Of a DNA stretch of 7,379 nucleotides, positions 1 through 6,115 are shown piece after piece. Both the position numbers and the translations under genes were made by a program. Within the stretch, counting starts at the first letter, position 1; every line of letters starts with the position of its first letter. The notes under the pieces are model-generated. The model ran no database searches, had not been told where the DNA came from, and worked only from the letters and a program-made list of their open reading frames with translations. The DNA comes from Acidobacteriaceae bacterium (GTDB taxonomy: Bacteria; Acidobacteriota; Terriglobia; Bryobacterales; Bryobacteraceae): the NCBI GenBank assembly GCA_019239585.1, contig JAFAZU010000712.1, forward strand, positions 1 through 7,379, read 5' to 3'.

Positions 1-611
1 GCAATCATTTCAGCGGCCACCACCACCAGCCAGCAAATCCCGATTGTCAGCCGCAACGTAGAAATCACCTGCGGCATGATGGCGGGCAGAGTCACTTCCC
101 ATAACCTCTCCCGCCCCTTCAGGCCATAGCTTTGAGCGACACGAAAATAAACGGCGGGTATGCCGGCGACGGCTGCCATGGTTGCGATCACGACCGGAAA
201 GTAGGCGGATAAAAAAATCAGAAAAATGGAGGCCGAGTCGCCCACGCCGAACCAGAGTATGGCAAACGGTATCCAGGCCAGCGGAGACAGATTGCGGAAG
301 AAATTGATGACCGGCACCAAGGCGAGTCTCGGCGCGAGGCTTTGCCCCAGCCAGACTCCCGTGGGAATACCCGCGCCGACAGCCAGGAGGAATCCAACAC
401 TGACGCGATACAGCGAGGTAATGAGATCGTTGAACAAACGCCCGTTGCGAATCTCTTCAACAAATCCCAACCCGACCGCAAGAGGCGAGGGCAAGGCGCT
501 CTCGTGGAAGAGGTGGAGTTTCCAGACAAGGGTCCATAAAACCAGTAATCCAAGGACAGCGCTTAATGGCAGGAGGAGCCTACTTAGATGAGAGTGCTGA
601 AGATGGGGCAT
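1..611 (-). CDS. ABC transporter permease, SsuC/TauC/NrtB type (partial, 3' end beyond the window)
   Basis: This is the inner-membrane permease of a nitrate/sulfonate/taurine-type ABC importer. I translated 203 residues from the ATG at 609-611; the frame is open to the window edge. Hydrophobic segments lie at about residues 11-30, 66-90, 112-122, 128-150 and 188-200. The cytoplasmic EAA-type loop that docks the ATPase is at about 162-182 (SYGLKGRERLWEVTLPAIMP), and the AAEMI near the end fits SsuC-type permeases. The family is usually about 250-270 aa, so roughly 50-60 residues are missing. A GGAG ribosome site overlaps the stop codon of the upstream gene, and only 6 bp separate the two, so they are almost certainly co-transcribed and probably coupled. 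The ATPase and binding protein should lie left of the window. Family assignment is firm. The substrate (sulfonate, nitrate, pyrimidine precursor or other) cannot be read from the sequence. Confidence 0.93.
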   Translation of the reverse strand, partial: MPHLQHSHLSRLLLPLSAVLGLLVLWTLVWKLHLFHESALPSPLAVGLGFVEEIRNGRLFNDLITSLYRVSVGFLLAVGAGIPTGVWLGQSLAPRLALVPVINFFRNLSPLAWIPFAILWFGVGDSASIFLIFLSAYFPVVIATMAAVAGIPAVYFRVAQSYGLKGRERLWEVTLPAIMPQVISTLRLTIGICWLVVVAAEMI

Positions 612-617
612 TGCTCC

Positions 618-1472
618 CTAAGCTGCGGCCAACCCTTCTGAAACTGCCACGCGACGTTTTGAGGTAATTGCAATTTCAATGGCATTCGCAATCGGACCAA
701 CAATAGCCAAGGCATAATAAGGCGCGTGAACGTTCTCGACCAAACGCAGCGCCATTTCCACCAACGCTACCAGGAACGCTACCAGACACTGCGCCCAACG
801 CGCTTTGACCGTGGTTCGGGGGTCCGTAATCATAAAGAAGATAAAAAGCTGATACATGGGTCCGGTAATCGGAGCCACTTCCGCCAGAAACGGATGTCCG
901 GTAATCAGGCTGCGAATGAACGACAGGGCAATAAATGAGACGACATAGGTAGCGGTAATATGAAACCGCTTGACGCGCAGCACAATGAGCACGCCCAGCG
1001 CCCACACAATCAGCATCGGCCAGATCGTATTTCCCCATTGCACGCTCAGCGTGGCGACATATTCAGGAACGAGTAAGAGCATCGCGCTGATAGCAAAATT
1101 TGACGGATTCCACAGATGGCGTCCGCGCCATCGAATGACATATTTGGACATGATGGCGAGAACGCTGCAAAGCGCATAGGGCCAAAACGCCGGTGATCGT
1201 AACAGGATGCCGACGCTGATGCCGGAAATATAGGCGCTCGCCAGATGCGGAACTTTTCGATACATCAGCCAAGCAAGAGCGATTTCACAAACAACGCTGG
1301 CGGCAATAGCAAGGGCAGTTCGCGACAGGCTTTCCAGCAAGCCAAATGAAATCTGGCTGATTAGCAGAATCAGCGTAATAAACAGGGGCGGAAGGTAGCG
1401 GTTTTCCGCGCTGAAAAAGCGCGCGATCACGGAGCGCTCTACCCTTGCTGCCGGAGCCAATGTTTGCTGCAT
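618..1472 (-). CDS. UnbU/RnfD-like integral membrane protein
   Basis: Predicted polytopic membrane protein of 284 aa related to the NqrB/RnfD superfamily, especially the shorter group often annotated as enediyne biosynthesis protein UnbU. Visible signatures are RGRHLWNPSNFAI at residues 116-128 and TGPMYQLFIFFMITDPRTT at 203-221, both typical of that group, with about eight hydrophobic segments between residue 28 and 270. The SGAT motif carrying covalent FMN in NqrB/RnfD is not visible, so a flavin role is doubtful. I start at the ATG at 1470-1472. The frame stays open upstream to 1649, but that extension is polar, unlike the family, and overlaps the next gene. The ribosome site before 1472 is weak; an AT-rich TATAAA on the minus strand (1489-1494) could be a -10 box. 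It sits 6 bp upstream of an SsuC-type permease in one operon, which suggests a role in transport or membrane redox chemistry. The true function is unknown. Confidence 0.85.
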   Translation of the reverse strand: MQQTLAPAARVERSVIARFFSAENRYLPPLFITLILLISQISFGLLESLSRTALAIAASVVCEIALAWLMYRKVPHLASAYISGISVGILLRSPAFWPYALCSVLAIMSKYVIRWRGRHLWNPSNFAISAMLLLVPEYVATLSVQWGNTIWPMLIVWALGVLIVLRVKRFHITATYVVSFIALSFIRSLITGHPFLAEVAPITGPMYQLFIFFMITDPRTTVKARWAQCLVAFLVALVEMALRLVENVHAPYYALAIVGPIANAIEIAITSKRRVAVSEGLAAA

Positions 1473-1575
1473 ATCGTCTAATCGATGATTTATAAATAGT
1501 ATCCCAGAAGTAGATGACGCCCGTAAACGACAGACCTGCGGGATCTCAGAGCGACTCTGTCCGATGGAAGTGTTT

Positions 1576-2334
1576 TCATAACTGCTCCTGGTTGGGTAGC
1601 GTGAGGGCTGGTTCGCCAGTTTCCAAAGCAGTTGCAAATTCGAAGCCATTGGGGATAAGTTCAGGCTCCCCTATACTTTCCGGCTGGGGCGGGTTAGTGG
1701 CCGCTTCCTTGGCTTTCTTGCGTTCGGCCCGTTTCTGTGCCTGCTGCTGACGGCGCTGCTCTTCAGCTTCCTGCTGCTGCCGTTGCGCTTCGGCCTCCTG
1801 CTGGCGCTCTTCGCGCTCCCAGCGCTGGTGGACCATATCGTTCAGCTCGGCCTTGTCTTTCTCATACTGCCGGCGCAAGCGCCGCTCGTGCAGACGTAAG
1901 TTCTTGAGCGCCTTGGCTTCGGCTACTTCCGCCTGCGCCTGGAGCAGGAGACGCTGGGCGACCGGGTCGGGGTGTTGGAGTAGCGGTTCGCCCCGCAGCC
2001 GGGCTTGGGCATAGAGCGCCGATTCCAGGCCGGGGATCGACTCCAGGCGCCACTGCGTGTCGGCTAAGCTCTGCACGAGAGCGTGTTCTTCGACGTTGGC
2101 CGGTTTCCACCAAGCGTAGACGCGCTCGACGTGTTCGCGGTAGTCGGCGGCTTGCTCCTCATCGGCCAGCAGCACAGCGTGTCCGCACAGCCCGGTTTTG
2201 ACAGCGTTCAAGGAAGAGATCGCTTTGCCTTCTACGGTACGCGGGCCGGTGGAGAGCTGCGCATTGGCGCGATTGGCGGCGAGACGGCGCTCGCTGCATT
2301 CAGTGCGAGAGGTGACTTCAACGTCTGTGTTCAT
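1576..2334 (-). CDS. Uncharacterised protein with GPRTxEGK N-terminal motif and coiled-coil tail
   Basis: A 252-aa soluble protein of unknown function. The N-terminal part has a motif at residues 17-49 (core ANRANAQLSTGPRT, then EGKAISSLNAVKTGL) that I recognise from uncharacterised proteins common in Acidobacteriota and some other soil phyla. The segment at 85-120 is helical and charged. Residues 140-212 form a long Gln/Glu/Arg/Lys-rich stretch (repeats of RQQQEAEEQRRQQQ type) expected to be a single coiled coil, and the last 40 residues are acidic and Pro-rich. No signal peptide or membrane segment is seen. I start at the ATG at 2332-2334; a TTG at 2356-2358 would add eight residues. Neither start has a good ribosome site. 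A gap of 103 bp separates it from the UnbU-like gene downstream, so a shared operon is possible but not shown. The NAxKxGL motif recalls small DNA-binding modules of the NUMOD or terminase type, but that is only a resemblance. Confidence 0.8.
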   Translation of the reverse strand: MNTDVEVTSRTECSERRLAANRANAQLSTGPRTVEGKAISSLNAVKTGLCGHAVLLADEEQAADYREHVERVYAWWKPANVEEHALVQSLADTQWRLESIPGLESALYAQARLRGEPLLQHPDPVAQRLLLQAQAEVAEAKALKNLRLHERRLRRQYEKDKAELNDMVHQRWEREERQQEAEAQRQQQEAEEQRRQQQAQKRAERKKAKEAATNPPQPESIGEPELIPNGFEFATALETGEPALTLPNQEQL

Positions 2335-2687
2335 GCGGCCACACGCTAGCAGTTGCAAAAAGGCAGGGCGGGCGGGAGGCGGGCTAAGTGGAAGAGAATA
2401 CGGCTAAAAGAAATACGAGATCAGGTGGAAACGCTTCAGAGATAACGGCGACTCTCTGGGAAATCCGACTCAGCTTCTTCAGAAAACCCTATCGGCTTTC
2501 GATGGATAAATAACGATCAAATTTCGCTCGCGTGAGAACGCTGATGATTGAGGAACCGACATGCTGATTTGAATTGTCATCACTTGGTTGCAACTTGGTA
2601 CGAGTTATGGCTTTCACAACGTTTACAGCCAGAATCCTCCACTTGGCGTTTCGTGCTGCCTGTTCAATCGCAGCTCGCGGAGACCGG
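2335..2687. other. Intergenic region, no gene supported
   Basis: This 353-bp gap separates the XRE regulator gene from the coiled-coil protein gene, both on the minus strand. It contains the G-quadruplex motif at 2366-2383 and presumably the promoter of the downstream gene. Frames open across parts of it give proteins resembling nothing I know and overlap the XRE gene. I saw no tRNA-like fold, no terminator with a T-tract and no repeat. Confidence 0.6.
2366..2383 (+). other. G-quadruplex-forming motif upstream of the coiled-coil protein gene
   Basis: Four runs of three G separated by 1, 1 and 4 bases on the plus strand match the G3N1-7 rule. The motif ends about 30 bp before the start codon of the minus-strand gene, so it lies on the template strand of its promoter or leader. 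The pattern is read directly; folding in vivo is inference. Confidence 0.45.
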
Positions 2688-2903
2688 TTAGCGCTTACCG
2701 CGAGAGTCGTACTGGAAGCACTGCTCAAGCGATACACCAAGCGCGCTTGCCACTTTGAACGCAGTCTCGAGCGAAGGCGAATACTTGTCTTGTTCGATGG
2801 CGATGACCGTTTGCCGGGTGACGCCGACTCGATCGGCGAGTTCCTGCTGCGTCATCTCGCGGAGGGCCCGGAGTTCTCGAATCTGATTGCGTATGGCGGG
2901 CAT
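2688..2903 (-). CDS. XRE-family HTH transcriptional repressor (YozG-like, 71 aa)
   Basis: Small Cro/CI-type DNA-binding regulator consisting of little more than the HTH domain. The five-helix fold covers residues 4-63: IRNQIRELRALREM forms helix 1, TQQELADRVGV helix 2, and TRQTVIAIEQDKYSPS holds the recognition helix (about 29-37) plus the conserved turn, followed by LETAFKVASALGVSLEQCF. The ATG at 2901-2903 shares one base with the stop codon of the upstream membrane-protein gene (TGATG), so it is translationally coupled. The frame is open further upstream to 3047, but that part lies inside the membrane-protein gene in another frame and is rejected. Similar pairs of a DUF2178-like membrane protein with a short XRE regulator occur widely. 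By analogy this protein should repress its own operon through the two operators at 3347-3364 and 3393-3410. The signal is unknown. Confidence 0.93.
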   Translation of the reverse strand: MPAIRNQIRELRALREMTQQELADRVGVTRQTVIAIEQDKYSPSLETAFKVASALGVSLEQCFQYDSRGKR

Positions 2904-3331
2904 CAGAGCGCCTTCCGGTAATTCAGAATCTGGGTGACGGTTTTCGTGATATCCGCGAGGACCAACATGCCGAAGAAGACACTCAAGAAATGAAGTCCTA
3001 CCATCCGGTTGTCCAGCCGAAGATGTCCGACGGTTGCGTGGAACCACAACAGGCCCAGCCCGATCACCATGAGAGAGGCGAGCGCTAAATAGCCGGCACG
3101 ATACCCTCGTAGCTCGATCAAGTGATCGCGCTCATCGGTGACACGGTTCCGCGTTAGTGCGGCAATGACCGATTGCAGGATAATTTGTAGAACGATGATC
3201 GCGATAATCATGCCCGCGACCTGGTTCACCGAGTTTTGCTGGTGCAGGAAGAAATAAGGTCCGTACACAACGAGCTCCGCCGCCAGAGAGGCGTAAAGAG
3301 TTTTCTCCCGGTAGGAAAGGCTGGTTGCCAT
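2903..3331 (-). CDS. Four-helix membrane protein, DUF2178-like, partner of the XRE regulator
   Basis: Integral membrane protein of 142 aa. Hydrophobic segments at about residues 12-30, 38-60, 80-98 and 108-128 form two hairpins. Between them is the cytoplasmic motif TDERDHLIELRGYRAGY (65-81), whose DER(D/E)xxI core is the hallmark of DUF2178-like proteins. I start at the ATG at 3329-3331 because AATGGAGCGA provides a GGAG nine bases upstream. ATGs at 3346 and 3379 would lie in or beyond the operator near the predicted transcription start. The gene is first in a two-gene operon with the XRE regulator, overlapping it by one base. The membrane protein may sense or inactivate the regulator or be its regulated output; the sequence does not say which. 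Molecular function is unknown. Confidence 0.87.
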   Translation of the reverse strand: MATSLSYREKTLYASLAAELVVYGPYFFLHQQNSVNQVAGMIIAIIVLQIILQSVIAALTRNRVTDERDHLIELRGYRAGYLALASLMVIGLGLLWFHATVGHLRLDNRMVGLHFLSVFFGMLVLADITKTVTQILNYRKAL

Positions 3332-3346
3332 GGCAAATCGCTCCAT

Positions 3347-3364
3347 TGTCAAAAATATTTGACA
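3347..3364. promoter_or_regulatory. Operator O1 of the membrane protein/XRE operon (proximal)
   Basis: Perfect 7-bp inverted repeat TGTCAAA-AATA-TTTGACA, lying from about +1 to +17 of the predicted transcript and just upstream of the GGAG ribosome site. It is the exact reverse complement of the distal site over all 18 bases, which is strong evidence for a specific protein-binding site. The XRE regulator encoded in the operon is the natural candidate (inference). Confidence 0.75.
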
Positions 3365-3369
3365 TCCGT

Positions 3370-3398
3370 AACGTAGCATTTCCCCCTAAGCATGTCAA
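3370..3398 (-). promoter_or_regulatory. Sigma70-type promoter for the membrane protein/XRE operon
   Basis: On the minus strand a consensus -35 box TTGACA (3393-3398) is followed by 17 bases and TACGTT (3370-3375). The -10 hexamer matches only three of six bases but is preceded by TGC, an extended -10. Transcription would start near 3363, inside operator O1, while the -35 box is part of operator O2. Binding of a repressor at either site would block polymerase. Confidence 0.65.
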
Positions 3399-3412
3399 AT
3401 ATTTTTGACATG
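3391..3412. promoter_or_regulatory. Operator O2 of the membrane protein/XRE operon (distal)
   Basis: Inverted repeat with 9-bp arms CATGTCAAA and TTTGACATG around the spacer TATT. Its central 18 bases (3393-3410) are the reverse complement of operator O1, and the two centres are 46 bp apart, about 4.4 helical turns. The site contains the -35 box of the predicted promoter. Confidence 0.75.
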
Positions 3413-3469
3413 CTCGTGAGGAGCGGCGTATTGCGACGAGGTTCTATCCGGCTACTTGTTGCCGAGAAG

Positions 3470-3744
3470 TGGTCGTATCACACCACTCGGAAGTTGTCTC
3501 CGGATCGCCCCGGAGGCAAGTCAACCCCGGTGGCAAACGTCGGCTCCACTAGGCTTTGCATATAGTGGCGATGGTCCGATTACGAATCGATGGTGGTCGA
3601 TTCAAGAGGTTCCGTGACAAAATACTAAAACGCGGGAAGACCAAGCGCTCGGCTCTCCGATTGCTCCAAACCTATATGGCGCGTGAGCTCTTTCGTGTCC
3701 TACGGCGAGCACATCTTTCCCACATTACTTCTGTTTCTGCTTGA
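3470..3744 (+). pseudogene. Remnant of IS110/IS116-family transposase, C-terminal end, frameshifted
   Basis: Only the C-terminal part of an IS110-type transposase (Transposase_20 domain) remains, split over two frames. In the first, residues read GGKSTPVANVGSTRL, matching the family's conserved SGK...KxGNxRL stretch. After a frame break near 3540-3553 it continues in frame from about 3547 as ALHIVAMVRLRID, then RGKTKRSALRLLQTYMAREL, matching the family's usual 'ALyiVAvVRlR...GKtKrEalRcLkRYxARE' ending, with a natural stop at 3742-3744. The N-terminal DEDD nuclease half is absent upstream, where the operators of the neighbouring operon begin. The remnant cannot be active. The alternative, a real 62-aa gene from 3556, is unlikely because homology continues on both sides of the frame break. 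The assignment comes from recognised motifs, not a search. Confidence 0.62.
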
Positions 3745-3973
3745 CAACCCATATACCAGGTTCAGGTTATGAGGGTGTGTAAGAAGCTGATTTTCAATCT
3801 TCTGCTGGCCCGCTAGTGCGGCTTTCGGCGGCGCACGACCGAGCAGAGCAAGGGAAGCGATTTGCGACCTGGCAGGAGATCACCGCCTCGGCTCAGTCCT
3901 TCTCCAATAAAAATCAGCATCACTCGCGGCTCATCGCGGTCAACGATCCATTGGTCCCACTCGCCAGATTCCT

Positions 3974-5848
3974 TCAATACCGCAATATGGCAGTGCCGAG
4001 AATCGCGTTCGAATCGTCCTCGGGGTTGGGAACTGGTCGGTACGTATAGAGATCCCGCAACCGAAATGCCCGGTAATCCAGGCCGTTGATCTGCAATTGA
4101 TACAGGATGGCGCCATCCGGCGGCGACACGGGCATTACGTCTGCGGCGATCGAGTACGGGCCCGAACCAGATTCCGCGAGCACGTAGCCGGACAAGAAGA
4201 AGAAATAGCCGTTGGACAAACGCTGCGCCGAGCCCACAGCTGATGAGTAATGCCCTAGGTCCACCGACAGCACGCGGCGAACACTGTGAGCGGCCTCGTC
4301 CAGTTCGTAGAACTGACCACGGCTCTGCGCGGCCGGATCGATCTCATCATGACGCGTGTTGCCGTTATCGTACAGCAACAGGCCGTTAGCTACAAGACTC
4401 GCATCATGTTGATGGCTGAACCAAGGAAAAGTCTCGCTGTCAGGCACGCCTTCTAGTATGAAATCTCCCTCACGCCCTAACCGCCAGAGAACTGTGCCCT
4501 CGCCCGCGCCGTCCCGGTAGTCAATTTTCAACAGCCAGTCCTGGTGGCGTACCGACATTAACAGATTACCGTCGTCGGTACGCCAAAGTGAGTTCGCATG
4601 CATCCAGTCCTGAGCTATTGGAGCTAGCAGCACGTTGATCGGGCAACCAGGCTGTCCTGTCATACAGGTTTCCCCGAGTACCGCTTTCCGGTTCACATCA
4701 AGGTGATCAAAGGGATTCCAAGCCCAAACCGCTTGCCAGTTCTGATCCAGCACCACAATGCCAGAGCCAATCAGATCCACGGGCCCGGAGAGTCCTTGCA
4801 CGTCAGAGAAGATTTGTTCAACGGAGGCGAGCGCCGCCGTGTAGCCGTTAGGTAGACGCAGTACCTCATGATGGAATGAGGTCAGCCGAGGATAATTGGA
4901 CCCCAGGACGGCTTGCACCCGGTCCAGATTGGTCTCGTGCAGGACGTTGCCCACCAAATCGTACTCGCGTAGAATTTTGTCTTCGTAGCCTGGAACAGCC
5001 GACGTATTGCTGAGAAATGTACCGCCATCGACCGGGCGTACGGGTGCGCTGGTCAACGGCCCTTCGGAGCTAAGTTGGTACCACACAATCTGGCCTGCCA
5101 AGTTCCTAGCCGTCCCTCCATTATCGAGTAGCAAAGGCTCAGGAGCATTGATCTGAGCCGTTGGAGCGGGCAGCGCCGCGGCGGAGTTGAAAGTCAGATT
5201 TAAACTGCCGCTCGTGAAGGTGATAGCAGGACCCGTCTGCACAAGAAAAGTACCGATAACAATCTGCTGAGAGGCGATGTATGAAGTCTCCGGCAGAAGA
5301 CCCGCCAAATAGAAGTTGGTGCTGCGGTCGGATGTGCAAGGCCGTAAGGGCGTAGCCTGCTGGTCGTTAGGGGCGTCCGCGGGAGCGAATACCACGCGCA
5401 CGCTCCAGCCAACCTCACAAGGCGGTGCGCTGTACAGCAGTACTAAGGGGTGCGGAGTGATACTTACCACGGGCTGGAGGTCCGCACCGACACGCGAGGC
5501 GGCTTGATACGACGCCGTCGCGACTGCCGTTTCGCCACTTGCTGGATCGAGAGCAGTCACCCGGACCAAGTAAGTGCCTTCTTCGATGGGGGTCCAGTCG
5601 AGACGCGCGGAGTACGAAGCATAATCCCGTAGCAGACTGGTAGCGCCCTGGCCGTCCACTAGTTCGAAACGGTACTGCGGCTGAACAGCCCCCGTAGAGA
5701 CGGCCTGCCAGGAGCTTTGTACCCCCACCGGTTGACTAGTATCCGTTAAAGAGGCGAGTTGTACTTGCAGAGCTGCTTGCAGCGGTACGATGCCACATCC
5801 AGCCACAACAAGCAGGCGGAACCATAAAGCAAGTTTCCGTGAAAGCAT
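3974..5848 (-). CDS. Exported arylsulfate sulfotransferase (ASST family)
   Basis: PAPS-independent sulfotransferase of 624 aa that in known relatives moves a sulfuryl group from a phenolic sulfate ester to another phenol through a sulfohistidine, in the periplasm. The C-terminal beta-propeller carries the family's active-site motifs: HHEVLRLPNGY (about 326-336, counterpart of E. coli ASST His252), DWMHAN (414-419; His417 and Asn419, counterparts of His356/Asn358), SVR (Arg434, counterpart of Arg374) and QHD (His481, counterpart of the sulfated His436). Residues 25-225 look like one or two Ig/FN3-like beta domains. The first 27 residues form an export signal. VAGC at 15-18 fits a lipobox, but cleavage after PLQA is also possible. 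C395 and C402 may form a disulfide. The ATG at 5846-5848 has GGAGG nine bases upstream; an in-frame ATG at 5899 is less likely. No Dsb partner is encoded nearby. The donor and acceptor are unknown. Confidence 0.88.
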   Translation of the reverse strand: MLSRKLALWFRLLVVAGCGIVPLQAALQVQLASLTDTSQPVGVQSSWQAVSTGAVQPQYRFELVDGQGATSLLRDYASYSARLDWTPIEEGTYLVRVTALDPASGETAVATASYQAASRVGADLQPVVSITPHPLVLLYSAPPCEVGWSVRVVFAPADAPNDQQATPLRPCTSDRSTNFYLAGLLPETSYIASQQIVIGTFLVQTGPAITFTSGSLNLTFNSAAALPAPTAQINAPEPLLLDNGGTARNLAGQIVWYQLSSEGPLTSAPVRPVDGGTFLSNTSAVPGYEDKILREYDLVGNVLHETNLDRVQAVLGSNYPRLTSFHHEVLRLPNGYTAALASVEQIFSDVQGLSGPVDLIGSGIVVLDQNWQAVWAWNPFDHLDVNRKAVLGETCMTGQPGCPINVLLAPIAQDWMHANSLWRTDDGNLLMSVRHQDWLLKIDYRDGAGEGTVLWRLGREGDFILEGVPDSETFPWFSHQHDASLVANGLLLYDNGNTRHDEIDPAAQSRGQFYELDEAAHSVRRVLSVDLGHYSSAVGSAQRLSNGYFFFLSGYVLAESGSGPYSIAADVMPVSPPDGAILYQLQINGLDYRAFRLRDLYTYRPVPNPEDDSNAILGTAILRY

Positions 5849-5857
5849 AACACGGAT

Positions 5858-5862
5858 CCTCC
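5858..5862 (-). promoter_or_regulatory. Ribosome binding site deciding the sulfotransferase start
   Basis: GGAGG on the minus strand, nine bases before the ATG at 5846-5848. It favours this start over the in-frame ATG 51 bp upstream, which would put 17 extra residues in front of the signal peptide. Confidence 0.75.
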
Positions 5863-5865
5863 AAA

Positions 5866-5878
5866 CTGTATGATACAG
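5866..5878. promoter_or_regulatory. Palindrome in the sulfotransferase leader, possible operator and -10
   Basis: Perfect 6-bp inverted repeat CTGTAT-G-ATACAG directly upstream of the GGAGG site. On the minus strand it contains TATCAT, a 5/6 match to a -10 box, but no convincing -35 lies 16-18 bases upstream; a TTGTCA occurs farther back. It may be a regulator site or chance. Confidence 0.3.
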
Positions 5879-5933
5879 GTTTCTAACCGTAGCATGCATG
5901 GTGCAGGTATTGACAAATTAAGCAAGCAAGCTG

Positions 5934-6103
5934 GTGGATACTGGAGCGAGTTTGATTCCCTCTTACAAGCGCCACCGGCTTCCACCCGAGATCATCTGGT
6001 ATGTCGTGGCTTTCTTAGATTCGCGCTCTCGTTCCGCGACATCGAGCAACGGTTGGCCGCACGCGGCGTGGTCGTCAGCTACGAGACGGTCCGCTTGTGG
6101 GGT
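5934..6103 (+). pseudogene. Remnant of IS6-family transposase, N-terminal end, frameshifted
   Basis: The start of an IS6-family DDE transposase survives in two frames. From 5934 one frame reads SYKRHRLPPEIIWYVVAFL, matching the family's 'FKRHRFPPEII..AVWLY'. After a frame break at about 6014-6018 the next frame continues RFALSFRDIEQRL, then ARGVVVSYETVRLWG, matching 'RFxLSxRDVExLLxERGxxVSYETIRRW'. This is the helix-turn-helix region before the catalytic domain. Homology stops near 6103, so the DDE domain is missing and the protein is inactive. The break point is 12 bp from the 3' end of the convergent vapC gene, so the TA locus or a deletion replaced the rest. A TTGACA at 5910-5915 could be a leftover -35 box. 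A 280-codon open frame across this region is mostly antisense to vapBC and is not a gene. Confidence 0.68.
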
Positions 6104-6115
6104 GCGGCCCGATAC

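Noticed and set aside
218..591. Frames of 111 aa (minus) and 121 aa (plus) near the left end
   Set aside because: Shadows of the ABC permease gene, whose translation gives a complete, recognisable permease in the third minus frame.
618..1272. Several 60-120-aa frames on both strands inside the UnbU-like gene
   Set aside because: All are shadows of the membrane protein coding sequence; their products have no family features.
1473..1649. N-terminal extension of the UnbU-like protein by 59 residues
   Set aside because: The extension is polar, unlike the family, and its upstream part overlaps the end of the neighbouring gene in another frame.
2489..2740. 83-aa minus-strand frame
   Set aside because: It overlaps the 3' end of the XRE gene in another frame, has no ribosome site, and no recognisable motif.
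3816..4049. 77-aa plus-strand frame containing KRFATWQEI, considered as another transposase remnant
   Set aside because: The resemblance to a transposase C-terminus is limited to a few residues and half of the frame is antisense to the sulfotransferase gene.
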